A stretch of DNA of 64,000 nucleotides from Bacteroides fragilis (GTDB lineage: Bacteria > Bacillota > Clostridia > Lachnospirales > Lachnospiraceae): positions 15,192 through 79,191 of the forward strand of contig JAMPFK010000008.1 in the NCBI GenBank assembly GCA_023664485.1, written 5' to 3'. Shown here in pieces: positions 34,125 to 43,716 of the stretch (its first letter is position 1; the number at the start of each line of letters is the position of its first letter). Below the pieces are notes generated by a model. That model was not told the origin of the DNA. It searched no databases and saw nothing but the letters and a program-made list of their open reading frames with translations. The translations under genes and the position numbers were made by a program.

Positions 34125-34865
34125 CTACTCTTCTAAGTGATACATCAGCCATGACAACACCGTAAATCCGGCCGTTTCCGTTCTGAGAATCCGTTTGCCG
34201 AGCGTGATCGGAATACAGCCGCCGTCCATCGCGGCCGCGACCTCTTTTTCCTCAAAACCGCCCTCCGGGCCGATAAAAACAGCCACCGATTCTCCGGGCC
34301 GGATACCGCCTATAATTTCTTTCGTCTTCGCCATGTTCTCCGCCAGTTCATAGGGAATCAGCCGGACATCCGCTTTTCCGGCATAGGCGATGGCTTCCTG
34401 CATGCTCATGACTTCCGTTATTGCAGGTATGATGCTCCTTCTGCTCTGCTTCGCCGCCGCCTCCGCAATCCCCTGCCATCTGGCCGTTTTCGCTTTTGCC
34501 TTCTTTTCATCCAGCCTTACGACCGCTCTGCCGGTCGCCACCGGAATGATCTCACACGCGCCCAGCTCTACCGCTTTCTGCACGATGAGCTCCATCTTAT
34601 CCGATTTCGGAAGCCCCTGAAAAAGATAAATCCTGGAAGGAAGTTCGACGCCCTCCTCTTTGATAAAGCGCAGCGAGCAGATGACCTCTTTTTCCGAAAA
34701 AGACTCGATGCCGCAGCGGTATTCCCTGCCGTCCACGCCGTTGCTGACCGCAATTTCCTCCCCGGCCTTCATACGGAGCACATTTCTGATATGATTAAAA
34801 TCCCCGCCCGCTATGACGATTCTGTTCCCCTGTATCTGCGACGGTTCCACAAAAAACTGATACAT
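34125..34865 (-). CDS. rsmE: 16S rRNA m3U1498 methyltransferase RsmE
   Basis: 246 residues. An N-terminal PUA-like part begins MYQFFVEPSQIQGNRIVIAG; the SPOUT domain shows FIGPEGGFEEKEV and LGKRILRTETAGF, the trefoil-knot SAM-binding motifs. Its first 55 bases overlap the end of the VanZ-like gene. Placement after prmA matches the B. subtilis order. Confidence 0.95.
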   Translation of the reverse strand: MYQFFVEPSQIQGNRIVIAGGDFNHIRNVLRMKAGEEIAVSNGVDGREYRCGIESFSEKEVICSLRFIKEEGVELPSRIYLFQGLPKSDKMELIVQKAVELGACEIIPVATGRAVVRLDEKKAKAKTARWQGIAEAAAKQSRRSIIPAITEVMSMQEAIAYAGKADVRLIPYELAENMAKTKEIIGGIRPGESVAVFIGPEGGFEEKEVAAAMDGGCIPITLGKRILRTETAGFTVLSWLMYHLEE

Positions 34866-35317
34866 TTTTTCACCCCTGTGAAAAGAAGCACGCCCAATAC
34901 CGCGCCCGCACTGTCAATCAGGACATCCGTAAACCGCCCGGAACGCCCCGCTACGAACAGCTGATGAATTTCATCGCTGACGGCATAGAACGCGGTAATG
35001 ATAATTGCCAGAAGCATTTTTTTCCCTGTCGTGAACCGCCGTTTTCCGAGCCAGATATACAGCAGGACCGATAAAACCGCATACTCCGTCATATGCGCCG
35101 CTTTTCGGACATATCCCTCTATCGCGCCCGCTATCGCATGCAGCTTTTCATCATCCCAGTCGAAACCGAAGAGACTGTCGGCGGAACGCACCATCCGGTA
35201 GCTGAACGTCTCGCTGACCGCGCTGGATTCTTCCTGCTCCTGCGCCGAAAAGGCAAAGATCACGCACATCCAGAACAGCGCGAGGATCCCGGCAGCCGTT
35301 CTGATAAACCCCGTCAT
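34811..35317 (-). CDS. VanZ-like family membrane protein
   Basis: 168 residues from ATG 35317, which overlaps the prmA stop as ATGA; a longer start at 35344 is less likely. Four hydrophobic segments (near residues 6-20, 75-90, 100-112, 130-145) and the motif SDEIHQLFVAGRSGRFTDVL typical of VanZ-like proteins. VanZ lowers teicoplanin sensitivity in enterococci by an unknown route; chromosomal homologues are common and usually not resistance genes. It sits between prmA and rsmE, an insertion relative to Bacillus. Confidence 0.85.
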   Translation of the reverse strand: MTGFIRTAAGILALFWMCVIFAFSAQEQEESSAVSETFSYRMVRSADSLFGFDWDDEKLHAIAGAIEGYVRKAAHMTEYAVLSVLLYIWLGKRRFTTGKKMLLAIIITAFYAVSDEIHQLFVAGRSGRFTDVLIDSAGAVLGVLLFTGVKKCISFLWNRRRYRGTESS

Positions 35318-36300
35318 GGTTTCCGGGCGGTTATCGATACCCACTCGCCCTGACGGGTAATTTCCACGATTTCGAGTCCGGCCTTTTTGGCCGACTCTGC
35401 AACGGTCTCTTCTTTCTCCTGAATAATGCCGGAAGTAATATAGATACCGCCCTGTTTCAGCTGTGCCAGAATGACCGGCGTTAAGTTTACCAGCACATCC
35501 GCCAGAATATTGGCTGCCACGATATCATAGCACAGATAACCGACTTTGTCCTGTACTTCTTTTTCCGTAATGATATTCCCGATCATCATCGTAAAATCTT
35601 CTTCCCGGATGCCGTTCGCCGCCATATTCTGTCTGGCAGCTTCCAGAGCACAGGGATCCAAATCCGTACCGACCGCTTTTTTCGCGCCGTACATCAACGC
35701 GATGATCGAAAGAATACCGCTTCCTGAGCCTACATCCAGGAGCACTGTTTCCAGGGTCAGGAATTTTTTGATTTGACGGATGCAAAGCTGCGTCGTATCG
35801 TGCATTCCGGTTCCGAAAGCCGTACCGGGGTCGATATGCAGAAGCTTTTTATTCCTGTCCTCTTCCCGCACTTCTTCCCAGGAAGGAATGACCAGCAGGT
35901 CGTCGATATAGAACTGATGGAAAAATTCTTTCCAGTTATTGATCCAGTCGATATCCTCCGTTTCCTCCACGCTGACCGTCCCCTCGCCGATATCAAGAAA
36001 CATCCGCAGATCATCAAGCTCCTGCTCTATCCGCTTCAAAACGGCGTCCTTATCGGTAAACTCTCCGTTCAACAGCAGGCCGCCATCCTCTTTTTCCTCC
36101 GCAAAAAAACTGAGATAAGCAATTCCATCATCTTTGCCTGCCACAGGCGGGATATCCACGAACATCTGCTCCTTCTCCCATGCGCTGAGCGGCGTCTTAT
36201 CTTCGATCTGCGCGCCTTCCAGCCCGATATCATACAACGTGCTGATAATGATATCCTCCGCCTCTGTCAAGGTCTTTATTTTAAATTTTGTCCATTTCAT
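35314..36300 (-). CDS. prmA: Ribosomal protein L11 methyltransferase PrmA
   Basis: 328 residues. The N-terminal substrate-recognition domain starts MKWTKFKIKTLTEAED, and the SAM-binding core shows DPGTAFGTGMHDTT, LDVGSGSGILSIIA and DIVAANILADVLV. PrmA trimethylates ribosomal protein L11. The start overlaps the aldo-keto reductase stop (ATGA) and its end overlaps the VanZ-like start. Confidence 0.96.
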   Translation of the reverse strand: MKWTKFKIKTLTEAEDIIISTLYDIGLEGAQIEDKTPLSAWEKEQMFVDIPPVAGKDDGIAYLSFFAEEKEDGGLLLNGEFTDKDAVLKRIEQELDDLRMFLDIGEGTVSVEETEDIDWINNWKEFFHQFYIDDLLVIPSWEEVREEDRNKKLLHIDPGTAFGTGMHDTTQLCIRQIKKFLTLETVLLDVGSGSGILSIIALMYGAKKAVGTDLDPCALEAARQNMAANGIREEDFTMMIGNIITEKEVQDKVGYLCYDIVAANILADVLVNLTPVILAQLKQGGIYITSGIIQEKEETVAESAKKAGLEIVEITRQGEWVSITARKP

Positions 36301-37304
36301 TTCCGCATATCCTCTTTCCGGATTTCATCTATCTTACAAAGCTCCTCTTCACTGAAAGCAAGGTTGTCCAGCGCCCTGATGTTTTCCAGAATCTGCTCCG
36401 GCCTGCTCGCCCCGATCAATACGGAAGTGATCCTGTCGTCCTTCAAAATCCATGCGAGCGCCATCTGCGTTAATGATTGTCCTCTCTGCTCCGCGATTTC
36501 ATTCAGCTTCTTTACTTTTTCCAAAAGCTCCGGTTTCAGGGCGTCTTCGTGGAGATAGGGGCTCTTTTTGCCGCCGATGCGGGAATCCGCCGGAATACCG
36601 TTCAAATATTTTCCTGTCAGAATCCCCTGCTGTAACGGACTGAACGCAATACAGCCGATCCCGTTCTCATATAGGAAATCTTTCAATCCATCTTCCTCTA
36701 TCCATCTGTTCAGGATCGAATAGGACGGCTGATGAATAATAAAGGGCGTCCTCAATTCTTTTAAAATGCGGTAAGCTTCTTCGGCCTGCGCTTTCTTATA
36801 ATTGGAAATTCCCACATACAACGCCTTACCGGAACGGACGATCTGGTCTAACGCAAGCATCGTCTCCTCGATCGGCGTTCCGGGATCCGGTCTGTGATGA
36901 TAAAAAATATCCACATAATCCAGTCCAAGCCTTTTCAAAGACTGATCCAGGCTGGCAGTCAGATATTTTCTGGAACCGCCGTCGCCATAAGGACCCTTCC
37001 ACATATCATAGCCCGCCTTGGTGGAAATGACCATTTCGTCCCGGTACGGCATCAGATCCGACTTTAAGATCTGTCCCATGCTGCTTTCCGCGCTGCCATA
37101 GGCGGGGCCGTAATTATTGGCAAGATCAAAATGCGTAATGCCATTGTCGAATGCCGTAAATAAAATTTTTTTCATATTTTCCAGATTATTGACGGAGCCA
37201 AAATTATGCCACATACCGAGCGAAAAAGCAGGAAGTTTCAGCCCGCTTCCTCCGCACCTGTTATATATCATATTGTCGTAACGGTTTTCTTTCGCAATAT
37301 ACAT
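36297..37304 (-). CDS. Aldo/keto reductase (YghZ-like)
   Basis: 335 residues, TIM-barrel NADPH oxidoreductase. Catalytic residues are visible: Asp and Tyr in FDLANNYGPAYG, Lys in STKAGYDMW and His in DIFYHHRPD. The sequence is nearest to YghZ/GlpAR-type proteins acting on L-glyceraldehyde 3-phosphate or methylglyoxal. It is placed first in the prmA-vanZ-rsmE operon. Confidence 0.9.
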   Translation of the reverse strand: MYIAKENRYDNMIYNRCGGSGLKLPAFSLGMWHNFGSVNNLENMKKILFTAFDNGITHFDLANNYGPAYGSAESSMGQILKSDLMPYRDEMVISTKAGYDMWKGPYGDGGSRKYLTASLDQSLKRLGLDYVDIFYHHRPDPGTPIEETMLALDQIVRSGKALYVGISNYKKAQAEEAYRILKELRTPFIIHQPSYSILNRWIEEDGLKDFLYENGIGCIAFSPLQQGILTGKYLNGIPADSRIGGKKSPYLHEDALKPELLEKVKKLNEIAEQRGQSLTQMALAWILKDDRITSVLIGASRPEQILENIRALDNLAFSEEELCKIDEIRKEDMRK

Positions 37305-37457
37305 TCCTTTTCCTCCTTCATATTTGTCAGCTGTTACCTTTTTCCCTGACCTTCTGATTGTATCACATATTCTGTCTTTCTGGAAAGTATTTCAGCAATT
37401 TATCCAGTATACAGAATGTCGATTTTAGGGTATAATGTGGAAAATGGAGGGTATATT

Positions 37458-38657
37458 ATGTACAAAAAAAGACTGATCACGATAACGGCTTCCCTTTTGC
37501 TTACCTTTTCCTGCCTTGCCGGCTGTGGAGAGGAAGAAGAAAGAATGGAAGTCAAAGAACCTGAAATCGTAATTATCGATGAAAGCGGAACCGTGGAGCC
37601 GGAAGGCGCGGAAGCACCGGTGGAAGAACCGGTAGAACTGACGACCGCTTATCCCGTCGTCAGCGAAGAGCGGGAATCCGTAAACGGCCAGATACAGAGT
37701 TATCTGACCGGCCAGTGGATCAATGAAGGAATCGCCACAAGAAGGCCGATCGCCGTCATGATTCCCAACAACAAACCTGCCATGCCTCAATATGGTCTTT
37801 CCAAAGCCGCTGTCATTTATGAAGCGCCAGTCGAAGGCCGTATCACAAGACTGATGGCCATTTTCGAGGACTTCGACGAGCTGGACCGCATCGGGCCTAT
37901 CCGAAGCAGCCGGGATTATTTCCTTTATACGGCGATGGGCTTTGAGGCAATCTACTGTAACTGGGGTCTGGCCGTTCCCTATGTCGAAGAACTGATCAAC
38001 CGGGACGATGTTTACAATGTCAGCGCCGCCGTTACAGGCATTCACAATCCGGCGGACGAGGCATACAGCCGTGTGAGCCGTCCGGGCTATGCGACCGAAT
38101 TTACCGGATATCTGATGATCGACGGATTGATGAAGGCTGTGGACAGGCTCGGCTATGACTGGAATTATGACGACGCCTATGTCCGCCCGTTCTTATTTGC
38201 TGCCGACGGTATTTATGCGGATTATGCGGCGAACGAATCCGCCACGATGATCTATCCGGGCGGAGAATCCGGCAGCAATTCCAGCGGATACGGCTCCTAT
38301 CATCCTTACTTTGAATATCACGAGGATGACCATCTGTACTATCGTTATCAGGAAGGGAAAAAGCAGATCGACGAGTATACCGGAAACCAGCTGACCGTTT
38401 CCAATGTGATTTTCCAATACTGTCACGGAGAAGTCCGGGATGACCACGACTATCTCGCTTTCGGTGTTCATGGAGAAGGCGAAGCGATCGTTTTCACCAA
38501 CGGCAAGGTCATCAGGGGAACCTGGAAGCGCCTCGGCGGAGATTTCACGCCAGCCCTTTTCTACGACGAGAACGGCGACGAAATTATCCTGAATCAGGGC
38601 GCGACGTGGATCTGTAATATCTGGGATGAATACAGCGAGTTCATAGAGTGGAAATAA
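37458..38657 (+). CDS. DUF3048 lipoprotein (YerB-like)
   Basis: 399 residues from ATG 37458 (GGAGGG six bases upstream). The signal segment ends at a lipobox LAGC (about residue 22), followed by an acidic linker and then the DUF3048 core with RRPIAVMIPNNKPAMPQYGL and RIGPIRSSRDYFLYTA. Probable outer-face lipoprotein of unknown function. It is single and convergent with dnaJ. Confidence 0.9.
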   Translation: MYKKRLITITASLLLTFSCLAGCGEEEERMEVKEPEIVIIDESGTVEPEGAEAPVEEPVELTTAYPVVSEERESVNGQIQSYLTGQWINEGIATRRPIAVMIPNNKPAMPQYGLSKAAVIYEAPVEGRITRLMAIFEDFDELDRIGPIRSSRDYFLYTAMGFEAIYCNWGLAVPYVEELINRDDVYNVSAAVTGIHNPADEAYSRVSRPGYATEFTGYLMIDGLMKAVDRLGYDWNYDDAYVRPFLFAADGIYADYAANESATMIYPGGESGSNSSGYGSYHPYFEYHEDDHLYYRYQEGKKQIDEYTGNQLTVSNVIFQYCHGEVRDDHDYLAFGVHGEGEAIVFTNGKVIRGTWKRLGGDFTPALFYDENGDEIILNQGATWICNIWDEYSEFIEWK

Positions 38658-38664
38658 ATATAAC

Positions 38665-38704
38665 AAAAAAGGAAGAACATCTTATTCCGCGTTCTTCCTT
38701 TTTA
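38665..38704. terminator. Bidirectional terminator between the DUF3048 gene and dnaJ
   Basis: AAAAAGGAAGAAC pairs with GTTCTTCCTTTTT (38665-38704), with A/T tracts on both sides, so it can work for both convergent transcripts. Confidence 0.88.
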
Positions 38705-38721
38705 TTTATTAATACATCGCT

Positions 38722-39885
38722 TTACTTTCTAAAACGTTTCTTCGGTTTCGGCTCATCGCCGCCGGAAGACGTCTGCTGTTTCGCGGCATTTAATGTATCC
38801 CCGGTCTGCTCATCAAACTGCTTCAGAAGTTCTCTTGCCTCCCGTGACAGCTTGTCGGGCACCTGTACGACAAGCGTTACATAATGGTCGCCCCGTATAT
38901 CTTTATTGCGCAGAGAAGGAACGCCTTTTCCCTTCAGGCGGACCTTCGTATCCGTCGGCGTACCCGGCTTCACATCATAAATGACCTTTCCGTCCACCGT
39001 ATCGATCATAATCTCACCGCCCAGCGCCGCTACCGCAAAAGACATCGGAACGGTGGAATAAATATTCGTATCCTGCCTCTGGAAAATCGGATGGCGCCCT
39101 ACGATTACTTCTACCAGCAGATCGCCTCTCGGCCCGCCGTTCGTTCCCGGTTCTCCCTTATCCCTGATTCTGACGCTCTGGCCATTATCGATGCCGGCCG
39201 GGATGGATACCTGAATTTTCTTCTTATTGGCTATATATCCCGTTCCGCGGCAATCCGGGCATTTTTCCTTAATGACCTTCCCTGTCCCATGACAATCCGG
39301 ACAGGTCTGCACATTTCTGACCGTCCCAAAGAAAGACTGCTGGGTAAATACTACCTGCCCTTTCCCACCGCACTTAGAGCAGGTCTCCGGACTGGTTCCG
39401 GGCTTCGCGCCGCTGCCCCGGCAGGTCGTACACTCGTCCTTTAAGGTCAGCTCTATCTCTTTATCGACTCCAAAAATCGCTTCCTCGAACGTAATCCGCA
39501 CACTGGTACGGATATTGGCACCTTTCATCGGGCCGTTGTTCCTGCTGCCCCGGCGGCCTCCGCCGCCAAAGAAATCGCCGAAAATATCGCCGAAAATGTC
39601 GCCGAAATCCATGCTGTTGAAATCAAATCCGCCGAAGCCGCCGCCAGCTCCGCCTTCAAAGGCGGCATGACCATATTGGTCATACTGCCTTCTCTTTTCA
39701 GGGTCACTTAACACAGCGTAAGCTTCCGAGGCCTCTTTGAATTTCTTCTCAGCTTCCGCATCACCGGGATTCATATCCGGGTGATATTTTTTGGCAAGCA
39801 CTCTGTATGCCTTCTTAAGCGCCGCATCATCCGCATTTTTGTCAACGCCAAGCACTTCATAATAGTCTCTTTTTTGCTCTGCCAT
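38722..39885 (-). CDS. dnaJ: Chaperone protein DnaJ
   Basis: 387 residues. J domain with HPD (YHPDMNPGD), Gly/Phe-rich linker (about 75-110), four CxxCxGxG zinc repeats (from CTTCRGSG to CPDCRGTG) and two C-terminal beta domains. It stimulates DnaK ATPase and delivers substrates. Last gene of the hrcA operon. Confidence 0.98.
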   Translation of the reverse strand: MAEQKRDYYEVLGVDKNADDAALKKAYRVLAKKYHPDMNPGDAEAEKKFKEASEAYAVLSDPEKRRQYDQYGHAAFEGGAGGGFGGFDFNSMDFGDIFGDIFGDFFGGGGRRGSRNNGPMKGANIRTSVRITFEEAIFGVDKEIELTLKDECTTCRGSGAKPGTSPETCSKCGGKGQVVFTQQSFFGTVRNVQTCPDCHGTGKVIKEKCPDCRGTGYIANKKKIQVSIPAGIDNGQSVRIRDKGEPGTNGGPRGDLLVEVIVGRHPIFQRQDTNIYSTVPMSFAVAALGGEIMIDTVDGKVIYDVKPGTPTDTKVRLKGKGVPSLRNKDIRGDHYVTLVVQVPDKLSREARELLKQFDEQTGDTLNAAKQQTSSGGDEPKPKKRFRK

Positions 39886-39913
39886 GCTCTTAATCCTCTT
39901 TTTGCATTATGCT

Positions 39914-41782
39914 TTAAACCTCTCTGTAGTCTCCGTCTACAACGTCATCCGCCGCGCCTGTGTCCGTGCTCTGCTGCGCGCCTGCCGCTCCCATATCCGG
40001 GCCGCCCTGCTGTGCCTGCTGCATGTTCTCATACATCTTCGTGAACAGGGACTGCGCCGAATTCATCAGCTTTTCTTTCGCTGCCTTTAATTCATCTATC
40101 TGGCTGTCAGACATTTCCTGATCTTTCGTTTTTTCCAGAATATCTTTTACTGCCTGTAAATCCGCTTCAACGCCGGCTTTCTCGGAAGCGTCGATCTTAT
40201 CGCCTACTTCGCCGAGCGCTTTCTCTGTCTGGAATACGAAGGAATCCGCCTCGTTTCTCGTATCAATCGCTTCTTTTCTCTTCTTATCCTGGGCTTCGTA
40301 CTCCGCCGCCTCTTTGACCGCTCTGTCGATCTCGTCATCGGACATATTGGAGCCTGCTGTAATCGTGATGTGTTGTTCTTTGCCTGTTCCCAGATCCTTT
40401 GCGGATACGTTTACGATACCATTCGCATCGATATCAAAAGTAACTTCAATCTGCGGAACACCGCGCATTGCCGGCGGGATACCGTCCAGTCTGAACTGGC
40501 CGAGAGACTTGTTATCTTTTGCGAACTGTCTTTCACCCTGTACGACATTGATATCGACTGCCGTCTGATTATCCGCCGCTGTGGAGAAGATCTGGCTCTT
40601 CTTTGTAGGAATCGTCGTATTTCTTTCGATCAGCCTGGTCGCTACGCCGCCCATCGTTTCGATAGAAAGGGAAAGGGGCGTTACATCGAGCAGAAGGATC
40701 TCTCCTGCGCCCGCATCGCCTGCGAGTTTACCGCCCTGAATAGAAGCGCCCAGCGCAACGCATTCATCGGGATTCAGACTCTTGTTCGGCTCGTGTCCGG
40801 TCAGCTGTTTTACTTTTTCCTGAACGGCCGGAATACGGGTGGAACCGCCTACTAACAATACTTTGCCCAGATCCGAATTGGTGAGCCCCGCATCCTTCAT
40901 AGCGTTCTGAACCGGAATCGCGGTCTTCTCTACCAGATCATGTGTCAGCTCGTCAAATTTCGCTCTTGTCAGATTCATATCAAAATGTTTCGGCCCTTCC
41001 GACGTCGCCGTAATGAAAGGCAGATTGATATTTGTGGTGGTTGCGGATGACAGTTCTTTTTTCGCCTTTTCCGCTGCCTCTTTCAATCTCTGGAGCGCCA
41101 TCTTATCTCCCGATAAATCGACGCCCTCCTGTGCCTTAAATTCCGCCAGCATCCAGTCGATGATCTTCTGGTCGAAGTCATCGCCGCCCAGATGCGTATC
41201 GCCGTTGGTCGCAAGAACCTCGATAACGCCGTCGCCGATTTCAATTAAGGAGACATCGAATGTACCGCCGCCCAGGTCGTATACCATGATCTTCTGCTCT
41301 TTTTCATTATCCAGGCCATACGCCAGCGCCGCCGCCGTAGGCTCGTTGATAATACGTTTTACATCCAGACCCGCGATTTTACCCGCGTCCTTGGTCGCCT
41401 GTCTCTGTGCGTCGTTAAAGTACGCCGGCACCGTGATAACGGCTTCCGTTACTTTTTCGCCGAGGTAGTTTTCCGCGTCTGCTTTCAGTTTCTGCAGAAT
41501 CATCGCGGAAATCTGCTGCGGAGAATACTTCTTGCCATCGATCGTACGTCCTCTGTCCGTACCCATATCCCTTTTGATGGATGCGATCGTTTTGTCCGCG
41601 TTCGTTACCGCCTGACGCTTCGCGGGTTCGCCGACAAGTCTTTCTCCCGTCTTTGTAAACGCTACGACAGAAGGTGTCGTTCTCGCCCCTTCCGTATTCG
41701 CAATGACTGCCGGTTTACCGCCTTCCATAACCGCTACACAGCTATTTGTTGTTCCCAAATCAATACCTATTATTTTGCTCAT
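39914..41782 (-). CDS. dnaK: Chaperone protein DnaK (Hsp70)
   Basis: 622 residues from ATG 41782 (GGAGGG seven bases upstream; a TTG two codons earlier is also in frame). Nucleotide-binding domain with KIIGIDLGTTNSCVAV and VYDLGGGTFDVS, substrate-binding domain, and a Gln/Gly-rich tail ending DDVVDGDYREV. It is the Gram-positive type, shorter in subdomain IB. Confidence 0.98.
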   Translation of the reverse strand: MSKIIGIDLGTTNSCVAVMEGGKPAVIANTEGARTTPSVVAFTKTGERLVGEPAKRQAVTNADKTIASIKRDMGTDRGRTIDGKKYSPQQISAMILQKLKADAENYLGEKVTEAVITVPAYFNDAQRQATKDAGKIAGLDVKRIINEPTAAALAYGLDNEKEQKIMVYDLGGGTFDVSLIEIGDGVIEVLATNGDTHLGGDDFDQKIIDWMLAEFKAQEGVDLSGDKMALQRLKEAAEKAKKELSSATTTNINLPFITATSEGPKHFDMNLTRAKFDELTHDLVEKTAIPVQNAMKDAGLTNSDLGKVLLVGGSTRIPAVQEKVKQLTGHEPNKSLNPDECVALGASIQGGKLAGDAGAGEILLLDVTPLSLSIETMGGVATRLIERNTTIPTKKSQIFSTAADNQTAVDINVVQGERQFAKDNKSLGQFRLDGIPPAMRGVPQIEVTFDIDANGIVNVSAKDLGTGKEQHITITAGSNMSDDEIDRAVKEAAEYEAQDKKRKEAIDTRNEADSFVFQTEKALGEVGDKIDASEKAGVEADLQAVKDILEKTKDQEMSDSQIDELKAAKEKLMNSAQSLFTKMYENMQQAQQGGPDMGAAGAQQSTDTGAADDVVDGDYREV

Positions 41783-41819
41783 TTTCAAGCCCTCCTAATA
41801 TAATTATATATCATTAATG

Positions 41820-42467
41820 TTAATCTTTGACTACGCCTACCATACTATGCCGCACGACGCTGCCACGGTAAGTATAACCTTTCTGCAGCTCCTGTGCGAT
41901 AACGCCGGATCCATATTCTTCGCTTTCCACCTGCATGACCGCATTGTGGAATTCCGGGTCAAATTCCTGCCCGATCGCTTCGATCGGTTTCACGTCGATC
42001 GCTTCCAGCTCCGTTAAAAGCTGTTTGTAAATCATTTCCATTCCCTGTGCAAAAGCGCCTCCCTTGTCGCTTTCCGGCATGCTCGCCAGCCCTCTTTCAA
42101 AATTGTCCACGACCGGAAGGATTTTCTCGATAACGCTTCTGGCCCCGGTTTCGAACATTGCTGACTTCTCTTTCTCCGTACGCTTGCGGAAGTTATCGAA
42201 CTCGGCCATCTGCCGTTTCACCCTGTCCTCCAGTTCGTCGATTTTCGTTTTCAACGCTTCCTGCTTCTTATCCGTTTTTTCTTTTTTCTTTTTCTCTTTC
42301 TTCGACGCCTTAGCATCCTCCTTCGCATCGGCGTTCTCCTCTGCCGCCTCCTCCACGGCTTCCGGAGAAGCTTCTTCTGCGGTCGTTTCCTCCTGCATAT
42401 TCGTCTCTTCCGTTTCGTTCTCCTTTTCCAGATCCTTCTCCAATTCTTTCTCTGCCACAGTCTTCAT
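41820..42467 (-). CDS. grpE: Nucleotide exchange factor GrpE
   Basis: 215 residues. A long charged N-terminal coil (Glu/Lys-rich, about 1-85) precedes the GrpE core with FDNFRKRTEKEK and a C-terminal beta domain (KPIEAIGQEFDPEFHNAVMQ). It releases ADP from DnaK. A GTG at 42458 could also serve as the start. Confidence 0.95.
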   Translation of the reverse strand: MKTVAEKELEKDLEKENETEETNMQEETTAEEASPEAVEEAAEENADAKEDAKASKKEKKKKEKTDKKQEALKTKIDELEDRVKRQMAEFDNFRKRTEKEKSAMFETGARSVIEKILPVVDNFERGLASMPESDKGGAFAQGMEMIYKQLLTELEAIDVKPIEAIGQEFDPEFHNAVMQVESEEYGSGVIAQELQKGYTYRGSVVRHSMVGVVKD

Positions 42468-42498
42468 CCCTTTCTTTCGCCATCATTCTGATCAGCTT

Positions 42499-43521
42499 CT
42501 ATTTCCTGTATAAGTCATCCAACTGGCTTTTCAGCATTTTCAGATTATGGACTACCTTTTCATAATCCATACGCTTAGGACCGATAATTCCAATGGTTCC
42601 CTTCATTCCCTCATCCAATTCATAAGTCGCTGTCACGACGCTGCAGTCCTTCATGCCCTGAATCGGCGTTTCGTTTCCGATATAGACCTGTATCCCCGTA
42701 TTTTCATCCGCCAGATTTTCCTGAACGAGCTCGTTCAGGAACTGCTTTTCTTCAAAGGTCGTAATCAGCTCGCTGGCCCTCTGATGATCAGAAAGCTCCG
42801 GGTACTTGAAAAAATTCTTCGCGCCGCTCGTGTAAATTTCCAGATCCTCATCGGCTTTAATCGCCTCTGCGACGGCATCTATAACGTCCGCAACAATTTC
42901 GCTGTGGATTCCCGCCTGCTGTTTCATCGCCGCTATCATGCCCAGATTGATTTCTTCGAGAGATAATCCATTCAAATGCGTATTCAGTAAGATATTCAAT
43001 TTTAATAATGTATCGTTATGCAGCTCTTCCGAAACAGTCAGGATGGAATTTTTAATTACATTCCCTTCTACTACGATAACCGCAAGAATCTGATTGGCAT
43101 CTACGCGGGACAGCTGGATAAATTTCAGCTTGTTACGATGATACTGCGGCGCCGAAATCATCGCCGCATATTCCGTATTATTGGCAAGAAGCTTCGCCGC
43201 CTGCTTTAAGAGGTGATCCATTTTGTCTTCTTTTTCAAGAAGCATCTCCTTCATCTCTTCTACTTCCCGCTCCTTCTCCTCCATCATCCGGTCAACATAC
43301 AGCCTGTAACCTTTATCCGATGGAATACGCCCCGCCGACGTGTGCGGCTGTAAAATATAACCCAGCTCTTCCAGATCCGCCATTTCGTTTCGGATGGTCG
43401 CGGAACTCAGATTCAAATCGGTATATTTGGAAATCGTTCTGCTTCCTACCGGTTCGCCCGTTTCCAGATAGTTTCGGATGATGGCCTGCAATATTTTATA
43501 TTTTCTTTCATCCAGCTGCAT
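42499..43521 (-). CDS. hrcA: Heat-inducible transcription repressor HrcA
   Basis: 340 residues from ATG 43521 (AGGAGA seven bases upstream). A longer frame to 43545 would start inside the CIRCE operator and is rejected. N-terminal winged helix (LDERKYKILQAIIRNYLETG), and the conserved GRIPSDKGYRLYV segment. HrcA binds CIRCE and represses the operon; GroEL normally keeps it active. Confidence 0.97.
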   Translation of the reverse strand: MQLDERKYKILQAIIRNYLETGEPVGSRTISKYTDLNLSSATIRNEMADLEELGYILQPHTSAGRIPSDKGYRLYVDRMMEEKEREVEEMKEMLLEKEDKMDHLLKQAAKLLANNTEYAAMISAPQYHRNKLKFIQLSRVDANQILAVIVVEGNVIKNSILTVSEELHNDTLLKLNILLNTHLNGLSLEEINLGMIAAMKQQAGIHSEIVADVIDAVAEAIKADEDLEIYTSGAKNFFKYPELSDHQRASELITTFEEKQFLNELVQENLADENTGIQVYIGNETPIQGMKDCSVVTATYELDEGMKGTIGIIGPKRMDYEKVVHNLKMLKSQLDDLYRK

Positions 43522-43538
43522 ACCATTCTCTCCTATTG

Positions 43539-43565
43539 TTAGCACTCAACCAAATAGAGTGCTAA
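43539..43565 (-). promoter_or_regulatory. CIRCE operator of the hrcA-grpE-dnaK-dnaJ operon
   Basis: TTAGCACTC, 9 bases, GAGTGCTAA, a perfect match to the CIRCE inverted repeat. It lies between the promoter and the hrcA Shine-Dalgarno. Confidence 0.98.
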
Positions 43566-43579
43566 CACCTTCTAGTGAT

Positions 43580-43608
43580 AAGTTATCACTTCACTATTTA
43601 ATTGTCAA
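43580..43608 (-). promoter_or_regulatory. Predicted sigma-A promoter of the hrcA operon
   Basis: Minus strand TTGACA (43608-43603), 17 bases, TAACTT (43585-43580). Transcription would begin just upstream of CIRCE, consistent with HrcA repression. Confidence 0.7.
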
Positions 43609-43642
43609 CACATCCGAATAAAAAAATTATGAAAAAAATATT

Positions 43643-43683
43643 AAAAAAGCAATTAGTTCAAGTCCCTGCCCGAACTAACTGCC
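43643..43683 (-). terminator. Intrinsic terminator after the DUF6465 gene
   Basis: GGCAGTTAGTTC pairs with GAACTAATTGC and is followed by TTTTTT on the minus strand. It separates this gene from the hrcA promoter. Confidence 0.82.
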
Positions 43684-43716
43684 TTTATGAAGCCGTATCT
43701 TTCCGAATACAAATAC

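Noticed and set aside
43522..43545. Longer hrcA start
   Set aside because: It would begin inside the CIRCE operator; the ATG at 43521 has the Shine-Dalgarno.
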